7,847 nt of DNA from Candidatus Hodarchaeota archaeon (GTDB lineage: Archaea; Asgardarchaeota; Heimdallarchaeia; Hodarchaeales; YT1-057). A program made the position numbers and the translations under genes. The notes beneath the pieces are model-generated. The model ran no database searches, was not told the origin of the DNA, and was given only the letters and a program-made list of their open reading frames with translations. Shown piece by piece: positions 1 through 6,189 of this stretch. Location: assembly GCA_016839955.1 (NCBI GenBank), contig JAEOTI010000616.1, positions 1 through 7,847 on the forward strand, given 5' to 3'. The number at the start of each line of letters is the position of its first letter. Within the stretch, counting starts at the first letter, position 1.

Positions 1-194
1 GACCTATCATGCTCTGTTAACCCCTTAATGTTTAATGCTTGTTGGAGTACAGGTGATTGTTTTAGAATTGAGTCAAATCTCTTTGCTGCTTTTTATCTCA
101 TTTCAGTTGTTATGTCTGAAGCAGTAATAATTTCTCCTGAACCATGTGTTTCAAAGAAATTTCTGGTTCTTATATGCGTATCTTGATTTGGCAT
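1..194 (-). pseudogene. N-terminal part of an unrecognised protein, interrupted by an in-frame TAA, runs off left edge
   Basis: On the minus strand an ATG at 194-192 opens a 33-residue reading frame (MPNQDTHIRTRNFF, then THGSGEIITASDI) that stops at a TAA at 95-93. The same frame is then open for 30 more codons to the window edge (KAAKRFDSILKQ, SPVLQQALNIKGL). The residues on both sides look like normal soluble, helix-forming protein. One substitution turning a Lys, Gln or Glu codon into TAA would explain the break without any frame change. An A/T-rich box read as ATATATAAAG on the minus strand (249-258) lies about 55 bases upstream of the ATG, and AGGT precedes the ATG, so the start looks genuine. 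I do not recognise the family. It could instead be a real 33-residue peptide followed by another gene, or a sequencing error. Confidence 0.4.
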
Positions 195-248
195 TTTTTA
201 CCTACTCTGATCATGCAACCTTTTCAATTATTATATTGTGGAATCCGC

Positions 249-258
249 TTTATATATT
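249..258 (-). promoter_or_regulatory. Candidate TATA box for the left-edge gene
   Basis: Read on the minus strand this is ATATATAAAG. It is 55 bases upstream of the ATG at 194, so transcription would start near 225 with a leader of about 30 bases. The call rests on base composition and spacing only. Confidence 0.35.
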
Positions 259-361
259 CGTAAATCAAAATTTGATTCCTATAGGAGATTCTTTGACATT
301 AGTTAAATACTCGAAAAAGAGATTGATTTGAATATATAAGTGGTACAACCCATTCATCATT

Positions 362-413
362 GAAGACTCGTGGACTCTTCTTCTGACAGTCATTCTTCTT
401 CACACGAGTCTTC
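362..413. repeat. Inverted repeat able to form an 11-bp hairpin, downstream of the 296-residue membrane protein gene
   Basis: GAAGACTCGTG (362-372) is the exact reverse complement of CACGAGTCTTC (403-413), with a 30-base pyrimidine-rich loop between them. In the minus-strand transcript the hairpin would form 36-87 bases after the stop codon of the membrane gene, a plausible 3'-end structure. On the plus strand it is followed by CTATTTTTT, which resembles an intrinsic terminator, but I see no convincing plus-strand gene that would need one. The right arm overlaps the duplicated element at 384-429. Confidence 0.5.
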
Positions 414-429
414 CTATTTTTTGCTCAAT
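384..429 (-). repeat. Copy 1 of a ~45-bp element found downstream of two neighbouring genes
   Basis: This copy begins with the exact 15-mer TGACAGTCATTCTTC (384-398) and continues with alignable sequence through an A/T block and a CTCAATCC end. The copy at 1427-1470 shares the 15-mer, then CACGA-TCT, a T6 block and CTCATTCC, with a 3-base gap. By hand count about 39 of 45 aligned positions are identical. Both copies lie just beyond the stop codon of a minus-strand membrane protein gene, in the same orientation, so they may be duplicated 3' untranslated elements. Confidence 0.55.
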
Positions 430-448
430 CCCTTGTCAAGGACAACAA

Positions 449-1339
449 TTATTTTGTAGTGAATTTCGCTAGTATTGAAGATATTACAAATCCAGTTAAC
501 CCCATAAAAATCACAATTAGATTTGGAAGACCAAAAAGTTCAAGACCTCCAAGACCACCGATAACCAGAATTAGACTTACAAGGTTAACAATTACATCTA
601 TTGTGATTGAAATTCTTTTCATATTCAATATGTAACTATCTTCCTTATGGACTCCTTGTCTTTTGTTTTCAGGATTAAAGTATAATCGGACTAACTCTTT
701 TACTAACCAAGTAGGAATAATAAAAAAGATAATTATTAGCGGAATGTAGAAAGAACCTAGTAAAATATAACCAAAAATCAACAGGGGGAGATTAGGGATA
801 AGTCCAATGTAATTTAACCATAAAAGAGGCCAAATAAAAATTTCAATTGACTGAGGAAAGAAAAAAGACGCTAATACAAAACCACAAACATATACACCGA
901 GGAGATAAATAAACCATTCTTTACGGGTGGTAGTATATAAAGGTGGTCTTATTCCATCATCGTAATATCCGATTATTCCGTAAGCATTGAAGTAATATTC
1001 ACGCCCAATTAAAGATAAAAAGAATATGAAAAGAAGAAAAGCAATTGGGATCCAAAATAGGCCTAATAGACACAATCGCGATAAAAAATCCAGACTTAAA
1101 TAAGTAAAAAGAGTCTCTGATTCTTGAAAAGGCCATAAACCATCAGAGAAGATGAACAATCCAGTAAGAAAACTGATTAATGAAAAAGCAAATGGAACAT
1201 AGATCCGCCAAGTGAAATAAATTGGGAATTCATATGTTGGTGTGAATTCACCGATACCTAATGCTTGGAGTGTAAGAAGTGCGAGTCGCTGAAAACGTGG
1301 ATATTCCCAAAAAGTATCTTTCTCTTTTGGCATACTCAT
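449..1339 (-). CDS. Multi-pass membrane protein, function unknown (296 residues)
   Basis: I do not recognise this family. The first 40 residues are soluble. After that there are about six or seven hydrophobic segments, roughly at residues 45-65, 88-112, 142-161, 165-183, 185-210, 244-264 and 272-292. There is a charged loop at 113-141 (YYDDGIRPP) and another at 219-243. There is no signal peptide and there are no obvious catalytic or metal-binding motifs. The start is ambiguous between ATG 1339 and ATG 1333. GGTGA lies immediately before the first and six bases before the second, so the second (294 residues) has the better-spaced ribosome site. A perfect palindrome at 1353-1373 covers the expected promoter position. 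The gene is co-directional with the 458-residue membrane protein gene, but 188 bases of low-complexity DNA separate them, so a shared transcript is not certain. Confidence 0.8.
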   Translation of the reverse strand: MSMPKEKDTFWEYPRFQRLALLTLQALGIGEFTPTYEFPIYFTWRIYVPFAFSLISFLTGLFIFSDGLWPFQESETLFTYLSLDFLSRLCLLGLFWIPIAFLLFIFFLSLIGREYYFNAYGIIGYYDDGIRPPLYTTTRKEWFIYLLGVYVCGFVLASFFFPQSIEIFIWPLLWLNYIGLIPNLPLLIFGYILLGSFYIPLIIIFFIIPTWLVKELVRLYFNPENKRQGVHKEDSYILNMKRISITIDVIVNLVSLILVIGGLGGLELFGLPNLIVIFMGLTGFVISSILAKFTTK

Positions 1340-1352
1340 TCACCCATACCTT

Positions 1353-1373
1353 CTTGTATATATGATATACAAG
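1353..1373 (-). promoter_or_regulatory. Perfect palindrome over the probable promoter of the 296-residue membrane protein gene
   Basis: CTTGTATAT and ATATACAAG are exact 9-bp inverted arms around a 3-base centre. The site lies 14-34 bases upstream of the first ATG, where an archaeal TATA box for a leaderless or short-leader transcript would sit, and it contains TATATA. A perfect dyad at this place fits a repressor operator overlapping the TATA box. A/T-rich sequence makes short dyads common, but 9 of 9 paired positions starting with CTTG is more than usual. Confidence 0.5.
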
Positions 1374-1386
1374 TTTAAAAATTTTT

Positions 1387-1429
1387 GCAGAGTTTTTGCA
1401 GTGTTTTTTTTTAACAGTGTTTTTTTTGA
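1387..1429. repeat. Short imperfect tandem repeat with T-runs
   Basis: Units of the form CAGTG followed by eight or nine Ts are repeated (1399-1412 and 1415-1427), preceded by the related GCAGAGTTTTT at 1387-1397. Tracts like this can terminate archaeal transcription on the strand where the Ts are non-template, which here is the plus strand. No gene is read through it on that strand, so no function is assigned. Confidence 0.5.
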
Positions 1430-1470
1430 CAGTCATTCTTCCACCCACGATTCTAATTTTTTACTCATTC
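1427..1470 (-). repeat. Copy 2 of the ~45-bp element found downstream of two neighbouring genes
   Basis: This is the second copy of the element at 384-429, beginning with the same 15-mer TGACAGTCATTCTTC (1427-1441). It lies about 58 bases beyond the stop codon of the 458-residue membrane protein gene. It lacks the partner arm that lets copy 1 form a long hairpin, because the flank here is the T-run repeat instead. Confidence 0.55.
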
Positions 1471-1486
1471 CGAGTATAAAAGGCAG

Positions 1487-1503
1487 GTGTGTGTGTGTGT
1501 GTG
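1487..1503. repeat. GT dinucleotide microsatellite
   Basis: Eight and a half uninterrupted GT units lie between the two minus-strand membrane genes, 25 bases beyond the stop codon of the longer one. Such tracts change length easily by slippage. It is not inside a gene, so there is no direct sign of phase variation. Confidence 0.8.
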
Positions 1504-1527
1504 AAATTTAAGTAACGGCCCAGTAAA

Positions 1528-2904
1528 TTAAAAGAAATTTGTCAATGGTATTATTTTTCTTCCATTCTTTAGTTTTTGTTCAGTAAATTTTCTTTTTGTA
1601 TGCTTAAATGCTAAAAAGCTCAATGAAAAGCTAAAGATACAAATAACTATCATTAGTTGAAATGATCCAATAAGAATTAGAAAATACGCTGTAAATGCAA
1701 GAGCAATCAATAATATTACAGGAACCACACCAAAAATATATGTCATTAAAATAATAAAGACAAAGATATCAATTGCAATATAGATTACTTCTAAAAATAT
1801 GTAATAAGGAATGAAAGGTTTTTTTTCTCTCGTATTATTTTTCTTAGTTTCTAACCAATTTTCATAACATTGAATAAAATTAGTATGCCTTTTATAGACT
1901 GAATTGAGAAAATATTTCACTTTTCTGAGGAATTTAAGAAATCCTTCATGCTCATTAAGATAATTATGATTAATTTGTATAAAGAAGATTAACTCAATAA
2001 GTACTTTGTATAATACTAGCAATAAGAATAGTGTAAGTAATAGTATTTCTAAGCTTGCAGTTTCAAGTGTGTAGAGTAATTGAATTATGTCAAAGGTTTT
2101 GAAAGATAAAGAAACAATTAAACTGACTTTTAAAAAGGACATTAAGTCATCAGAAAACGCTTTTGTTATTTTAAAGTTGTCTTCTATGCCATTCACAATC
2201 TCTTTAGGTTCTAAATAAAATTCCAATTGATCTTTATAATTTCTATATTGAATTAAGGACAATGGAAGACTTATAAAGACAACAGCTAGAAATAGAGAAA
2301 CCATCTGCTCCATTATCATCACTGGATCAGTTATTTGAACTAAAAAATCTAAAGAAAGTGGTAAAAAAGCAAAAGGGATGACAGCCCAAAGCGCATTAAT
2401 TTTCAAATAACGATTGTAAACTGGAAAAGAAAAATCTTTTATATCTAATTTTCTCTCAATGACTCTTGGTGTAAGTTTAGCATCTTCATTATACTTTAAT
2501 TCAAATGAAAGTTTGTGTAATGATTTAAACATCCAGATAAGTAAGTATTGGATAAGAAAAGATATGAAATAAATCAGGATTGCAACCAAAAAAAGTTGAA
2601 GAAAATACTCTAGGAATGTTATATTAAAAGAAGAAAAGATTGTAAGAATCAAGTACATAAAAAAAAGATCCATAATTAATGATATTAACAAGTAGTAACC
2701 CTGAGAAACAATTGGTTTTCCCGATAATCTGTTATAAAATCCTAAACTTATCAATAATACTATCAAAAAAAGTAATAATACTAAATTATGTTCTTTCGTA
2801 GTCTCAATTATGTAAGCATAAAGGATTAAGACAAGTAGCGGGAGAGCTATTATTAGAAACGAAAAACGATTCTGCAAAAATCTAGTACTCGTCTTCTCGT
2901 TCAC
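1528..2904 (-). CDS. Large multi-pass membrane protein, function unknown (458 residues)
   Basis: I do not recognise this protein. It has about ten or eleven hydrophobic segments, roughly at residues 13-32, 40-56, 70-92, 98-126, 170-190, 200-219, 255-280, 284-310, 366-392, 394-412 and 415-434. Two larger soluble loops, at about 130-165 and 312-365, are rich in Lys and Glu. The C-terminal tail (435-458) is basic. No nucleotide-binding, transporter-signature or protease motif is visible. The start is GTG at 2904, well supported by AGGTGAGG eight bases upstream, which pairs with an archaeal 16S 3' end. An A/T-rich TTATAAAT box (minus strand, 2942-2949) lies about 40 bases upstream. The gene is transcribed away from the TIR gene across a shared 378-base region, so joint control is possible but unproven. 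Confidence 0.8.
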   Translation of the reverse strand: MNEKTSTRFLQNRFSFLIIALPLLVLILYAYIIETTKEHNLVLLLFLIVLLISLGFYNRLSGKPIVSQGYYLLISLIMDLFFMYLILTIFSSFNITFLEYFLQLFLVAILIYFISFLIQYLLIWMFKSLHKLSFELKYNEDAKLTPRVIERKLDIKDFSFPVYNRYLKINALWAVIPFAFLPLSLDFLVQITDPVMIMEQMVSLFLAVVFISLPLSLIQYRNYKDQLEFYLEPKEIVNGIEDNFKITKAFSDDLMSFLKVSLIVSLSFKTFDIIQLLYTLETASLEILLLTLFLLLVLYKVLIELIFFIQINHNYLNEHEGFLKFLRKVKYFLNSVYKRHTNFIQCYENWLETKKNNTREKKPFIPYYIFLEVIYIAIDIFVFIILMTYIFGVVPVILLIALAFTAYFLILIGSFQLMIVICIFSFSLSFLAFKHTKRKFTEQKLKNGRKIIPLTNFF

Positions 2905-3282
2905 ACTTTATCCTCACCTATATGTTTTTTCATATAAGCCAATTTATAATCAACAAACTGATATTAAATATTTTACGAAACCAGAAGAGGAAAGAATCTT
3001 GTGCCAAGTGGAAATTAACATTTAAGAATTTTCAGGCAAGCTAGGAATATTTCTATAAATTGTCTCTTTGAATAAAATTTTCAATTCCAATTTAACTTTC
3101 AAACTTTACTGTGTTACTTTTTCGCATTACTGATATAGGAAATTTAACTGAAACTGAAAAGAATTATAAACTCCCATCTGAGTTTCCTCAATGAGTAAGA
3201 TTCTACAATCAATTTAAGTTTATCAAGGAAATGAATAAATCCTAAATAATACTCAAATCTTTCAGTAAAAGGAGAAGATTGA
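2905..3282. promoter_or_regulatory. Divergent intergenic region between the membrane protein gene and the TIR gene
   Basis: These 378 bases contain no convincing gene. On the minus side AGGTGAGG and a TTATAAAT box (2942-2949) serve the membrane protein gene. On the plus side GGAG (3271-3274) lies eight bases before the TTG start of the TIR gene. Possible TATA-like boxes for it are TTTAAGTT near 3213 and TTATAAA near 3164, and I cannot choose between them. No strong dyad or repeat stands out in the rest. Confidence 0.5.
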
Positions 3283-4584
3283 TTGGATGAGGTATGGGAC
3301 GAATTAAACAATCTTTTTGATAGAATAAACAAAGAAAAGAACAGACGAAAATATTCAAAAGGATTTGAGGATAACATAAGAAGAATTATTGCAGATATTA
3401 ATCTATTATCAGATATTACTGAAAATAAGTTAAAATCATTATCAAAAGACAAGATCCCAGTAACATTAGAATTAGATTGGGTAGATCCAGGAGATATTCA
3501 AATGTTGGTAGACTCTGGTTATGATTCATTTGAAATTCGTGAACATATAAAGGATTATGAATATGATGATGAGGATTATAAACGAGTCTTTAGACAATTA
3601 AAAAATGTCATTAATGAATGTGCGATGGTTGTTAGATTAACATTAAAGGAACTAAAGTTGATTAAATCTAATAAACAAGTTATAGAAACAGGAAAAAATC
3701 AAGAGAAAACAGATAATCAAAATGAAAGTGGAAAACTGACAAAGAAACAAGAAAAATCAAATAAAGATAATAGAGATGGAATGACTATTTTTATAAGTCA
3801 TATCAGTGAAGAATCAGAGTATGCAAGTATAATTAAAAGATATTTAGAAGATAACTTTCTTAAAAAACTAAATATTTTTGTATTTACAGATGTCGAGAGT
3901 ATCGAACCAGGAAGTCAATGGTTTAATAGAATACAGAAAGGAATTCAAAAATCAGAAATCATGTTAACACTCTGTAGTAGTGTATCTGTCAGAAGACCTT
4001 GGATTAATTTTGAAGCAGGAGCATTTTGGTTTAAAAAAATGATGCAAAGGGAATTTTTAATTCCAGTAATCTTACCTGGTTATTCAAAGAAAGAATTACC
4101 TACACCATTGAGTTTCCTTCAAGCAATTGAAATAGATAACGAAAAAGAATTGAAAAACCTATTTAGTCAAATTGCGAAAATTATTAAAGTTGACGTGCCT
4201 GAAATTGACTATTCTAAGTTAATAGAAAAGATTACTACAATTAAAGTTGAATATAAATCGAAAGAAAGTAAAAAGACTCAAGATATTAGTCTTGTCAATG
4301 ATAGATTGGTTGGTATTAATGTAGAAGAAGTAAAAGATGTTTACAATAAATTACATGCTTCGATATTGTTAGGAAATGTTAGACAAGCAACATACAAAAA
4401 TAGAATTCAAAGTATTGAAAAACTCGCAGACAATGAACGATGGGGAGAAATAAAAGTAATATTAGAACAAACGATAAAATTATCATCTTCTACAGAAAGA
4501 AAGGAATTGAATAAATGTCTGGGTAAAGATATAGTAGAAAAATACATACAAGATTATATTGAAAGAGAAAAAAAGCAAGTTTAA
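3283..4584 (+). CDS. TIR-domain protein with helical N- and C-terminal regions (probable NAD-cleaving effector)
   Basis: Residues 167-300 form a TIR domain of the prokaryotic TIR_2 type. It begins with TIFISHISEESE, continues with FTDVESIEPGSQW (201-213) and SEIMLTLCSSVSV (224-236), then PWINFEAGAFW (239-249) and a FLIPVILPG strand. Glu244 in NFEAGA is the position that acts as catalytic glutamate in TIR NADases, so NAD hydrolysis is plausible. Residues 1-130 are acidic and mostly helical with no family I recognise. Residues 131-166 are a Lys/Asn/Gln linker, and 335-433 is another helical region. Many such proteins serve in anti-phage abortive infection, with the non-TIR parts sensing or oligomerising. 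The start is TTG: an in-frame TGA lies directly before it, GGAG is eight bases upstream, and the first in-frame ATG is at residue 74. No adjacent partner gene of a known TIR system (ThsA, for example) is visible. The coding strand is strikingly A-rich compared with the TFB-like gene. Confidence 0.9.
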   Translation: MDEVWDELNNLFDRINKEKNRRKYSKGFEDNIRRIIADINLLSDITENKLKSLSKDKIPVTLELDWVDPGDIQMLVDSGYDSFEIREHIKDYEYDDEDYKRVFRQLKNVINECAMVVRLTLKELKLIKSNKQVIETGKNQEKTDNQNESGKLTKKQEKSNKDNRDGMTIFISHISEESEYASIIKRYLEDNFLKKLNIFVFTDVESIEPGSQWFNRIQKGIQKSEIMLTLCSSVSVRRPWINFEAGAFWFKKMMQREFLIPVILPGYSKKELPTPLSFLQAIEIDNEKELKNLFSQIAKIIKVDVPEIDYSKLIEKITTIKVEYKSKESKKTQDISLVNDRLVGINVEEVKDVYNKLHASILLGNVRQATYKNRIQSIEKLADNERWGEIKVILEQTIKLSSSTERKELNKCLGKDIVEKYIQDYIEREKKQV

Positions 4585-5305
4585 GAGTAAAATGAGGGCC
4601 CGAAGATAGCATTCTTTTTCGAATTGTTCACCAATTGTACTTTCACCTGGTTCTGACACTCAATCACCATGTTCGATCTTCCAATTTTCTCTGTACGATC
4701 GATTCTTAACATTGTACTGATTGTTTGTCCATTATCCACTTCAGCATTCTTCTTATGGGTTCTATTGCATTCTGTGGTGTCCTAACGAGACTATTCTTTT
4801 CACTCCATGTAGTATCAGTTCGTCCCTTATTGATTATTTTAATTTCTCTGTGTATAAGCATTGACTGATTTTATCGCTGTTTTCAGCTCGTCTATTGGTA
4901 CCAGATTTACTACACGCCCACCTAATTTCTGTGAGAAGTCTACTAGTTCATCTATCTGTGATACTATCACTACTCCCTCGTTCTGTTCTCCTCCCATTAC
5001 TTTACAGAAATCATCATCATAACTGTCGATACAAAAATAGACTAGTTCTCCAGGAATTTAAAAACTAATTTCTCAATTGGGAATGCTTTTGAATGATGAC
5101 ATTTGACCTGCTCCATGGAATTAATATTTTATAGCTGATTTCTGTTGCTAGATTGATGGAATATAGCTCAAAAGCCTTCAGGTATCTGAGTTGAGGTGTG
5201 TTAGATAAAATATCATTTCCGATTTTCTTGGGTTGAATTTCATCTTTGAGGAATTGGGATGGATGATTGTGAGTAAGGAAAATTATGATTCTGACTCTTT
5301 TTCAT
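4581..5305 (-). pseudogene. Decayed gene of ~240 codons, at least five frame segments, family unknown
   Basis: Successive overlapping minus-strand frames read as one protein. Segment 5301-5065 holds RVRIIIFLTHNHPSQF and IGNDILSNTPQLRYLKAFEL. Segment 5116-5042 holds MEQVKCHHSKAFPIEKLVF. Segment 5057-4839 holds LVYFCIDSYDDDFCKVMGG and GVVIVSQIDELVDFSQKLGG. Segment 4861-4706 holds REIKIINKGRTDTTWSEKN. Segment 4781-4581 holds LRIDRTEKIGRSNMVIECQN and ends FGPSFYS. Codon use and residue mix look protein-like throughout, and adjacent segments overlap at plausible joints. The likely original start is the ATG at 5305-5303. Removing one A from the A5 run that follows it would put this ATG in frame with the first segment. 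That start overlaps the end of the radical SAM-like fragment, so the two were probably co-transcribed. The last stop codon overlaps the TIR stop codon tail-to-tail. I do not recognise the family. Indel errors in assembly are an alternative, but the neighbouring genes are intact. Confidence 0.65.
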
Positions 5306-5716
5306 AAATTTCTGGATAATCCCATTGAAATGATCCTTAAAACGAATCTTTCTAATGTTTTGGGAGTTGATAGCTTTTTTGAATTCAATTAAAGACTCAG
5401 GAGAGTATAAATCTGCTTGTTTCTCTCCCCACAGTTCTTTAGGAACATGAATTTTATTCATAGGGCCAACCCAGATTGTATTCGTAACATAAGGTTTGAT
5501 TTTTTCAATAAGCTTAACCACTCTTGAATCTAAAAAAGGTTCAATTGATACACTAGTTGCCCAGCCCTTTTTATATACTTCCTCAAGTATAAGTATTCGA
5601 TCTTGAGCTTTGGAGTCTTCCCAAGGAAATAACAACAGCAGACTTAGAAGATGTTGATCCTGCCCAATATTCTTTTTATTGGGATGATGTTTTGGATTAT
5701 GATGGGCCTTGGCCAT
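5240..5716 (-). pseudogene. Radical SAM-like protein fragment, N-terminal cluster-binding half missing
   Basis: The readable frame is 158 codons. Residues 38-87 match the C-terminal half of SPL-like or photolyase-like archaeal radical SAM proteins: QDRILILEEVYKKG, then TSVSIEPFLDSRVVKLIEKI, then TIWVGPMN, where the family usually has an I-G-K-M-N or K-L-N motif. FKDHF at 126-130 is near the usual C-terminus. The CxxxCxxC motif that binds the iron-sulfur cluster is absent, as are the preceding ~150 residues. The first ~25 residues (HHNPKHHPNKK) look like out-of-frame sequence. A second minus-strand frame (5757-5644, containing VDIAAFEHYRSWPRP) overlaps that region and may be more of the same gene. 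The last ~20 residues probably run past the original end into the next decayed gene. It is most likely inactive. Confidence 0.6.
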
Positions 5717-5900
5717 GACCTATAATGCTCAAATGCTGCTATATCCACTCGAAGTTTTCAGTTGATTTGATACTCAACATTCACAATCGAGAAGTCTACC
5801 CATATAAAAAAATCCCAACTTCTGGAAGAAGAATTAAATCGGTTAAATTCCCCTAAACAAGACCCCACACCGAGATGAAGGATGATTGAGTGTAAAACCC
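5717..5900. other. Region with no intact gene between gene remains and the small leaderless gene
   Basis: On the minus strand only short broken frames are present, including part of the 37-codon frame 5757-5644 that may belong to the radical SAM remnant. On the plus strand I see no start codon with a supported frame before the TATA box at 5901. The stretch probably contains the lost 5' part of the radical SAM gene, too decayed to follow, plus the upstream promoter region of the small gene. Confidence 0.4.
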
Positions 5901-5909
5901 TTTATATAA
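5901..5909 (+). promoter_or_regulatory. TATA box for the small leaderless gene
   Basis: TTTATATAA is a near-ideal archaeal TATA box. Its centre lies about 27 bases before the ATG at 5931, so transcription should start at or next to that ATG. There is no ribosome binding site between them, as expected for a leaderless mRNA. Confidence 0.65.
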
Positions 5910-5930
5910 TCTTTAAATACCCATGTCGCC

Positions 5931-6080
5931 ATGTACAGCAAAAAAGCTTCTCAGGACGAGGTTTATCTCCTCGTCAAGCGGTTGAATTCCGATTGGAAAA
6001 GCAACGCTGAAATTTTCTTTTTTCGTTCAAAGAAGAAAATCCCAAGGAAAGATCCCCTCTACGGGGTGCGTGGAGCTTAA
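5931..6080 (+). CDS. Small basic protein, 49 residues, probably leaderless
   Basis: The frame starts ATG 5931 with MYSKKASQDEVYLLVKRLNS, continues with DWKSNAEIFFFRSKKKIP and RKDPLYGVRGA, and ends TAA 6078-6080. Its promoter, a TATA box at 5901-5909, places the transcription start at the ATG. The first half looks like an amphipathic helix (EVYLLVKRL) and the second is Lys/Arg-rich (KKKIPRK), so nucleic acid binding is possible. I do not recognise it. An alternative ATG at 5922 in another frame closes after 20 codons. The sequence also contains three short dyads (5955-5975, 6012-6040, 6054-6066), so a structured RNA remains an alternative. A truncated larger protein is another. The gene lies 109 bases upstream of the TFB-like gene, which has its own TATA-like box. 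Confidence 0.55.
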   Translation: MYSKKASQDEVYLLVKRLNSDWKSNAEIFFFRSKKKIPRKDPLYGVRGA

Positions 6081-6103
6081 CTTCATACTTTTTTAAAAAG
6101 GGG

Positions 6104-6111
6104 TTATAAAG
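6104..6111 (+). promoter_or_regulatory. Candidate TATA box for the TFB-like gene
   Basis: TTATAAAG lies about 46 bases before the CATTAATAAGAA motif. The TATA-like box of the right-edge gene (TTTTAAATA, 7646-7654) has nearly the same spacing to its copy of the motif, about 44 bases, which supports both calls. The predicted start of transcription is near 6131, giving a leader of about 60 bases. Confidence 0.45.
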
Positions 6112-6152
6112 ATCCAAAACCTAATAAAGTGCTTTGATTTCACTAAAATTAT

Positions 6153-6182
6153 CATTAATAAGAACCTAAATTTGTGGAGAGT
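6153..6182 (+). promoter_or_regulatory. Leader motif, copy 1 (CATTAATAAGAA + TTTGTGGAGAGT), before the TFB-like gene
   Basis: CATTAATAAGAA (6153-6164) and TTTGTGGAGAGT (6171-6182) recur before the right-edge gene at 7694-7717, with the first 12-mer identical and the second differing at one base. Here six bases separate the two blocks and seven separate the second from the ATG at 6190. The second block contains GGAG/GAG, so it may partly be a ribosome binding site. The first block is either a weak promoter element for a leaderless start or a regulatory element in the 5' leader. Confidence 0.6.
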
Positions 6183-6189
6183 AAAAGGA

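Noticed and set aside
146..331. A 61-codon plus-strand frame, rich in Phe, Tyr, Leu and Ile
   Set aside because: It is antisense to the more protein-like minus-strand frame starting at 194, has no ribosome site or TATA box of its own, and its composition is what A/T-rich antisense DNA gives.
362..422. Intrinsic terminator on the plus strand (11-bp stem followed by CTATTTTTT)
   Set aside because: The hairpin is real, but its 30-base loop is long and no plus-strand gene precedes it. It is listed as an inverted repeat only.
1248..1448. A 66-codon minus-strand frame running through the T-run repeat
   Set aside because: Its first residues are translated poly-A repeat (KKNTVKKKHCKN), and it overlaps the promoter and start of the membrane protein gene in another frame.
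384..1470. CRISPR-like or transposon-end interpretation of the duplicated element
   Set aside because: There are only two copies, 1 kb apart, with a membrane protein gene between them and no transposase. They are direct repeats, not terminal inverted repeats.
3144..3452. A 102-codon minus-strand frame
   Set aside because: It lies largely antisense to the TIR gene and its promoter region, is Ser/Phe/Leu-rich, and has no supporting start signals.
1..5730. Near-identical 14-mers GACCTATCATGCTC (1-14) and GACCTATAATGCTC (5717-5730)
   Set aside because: One mismatch in 14 bases is expected several times by chance in a window this size and composition, and the flanks do not align.
5955..6066. Structured non-coding RNA (dyads GACGAGG/CCTCGTC, ATTTTCTT/AAGAAAAT, CCCC/GGGG)
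   Set aside because: A continuous open frame with a leaderless promoter explains the region better. The stems are short and separate, and I recognise no RNA family.
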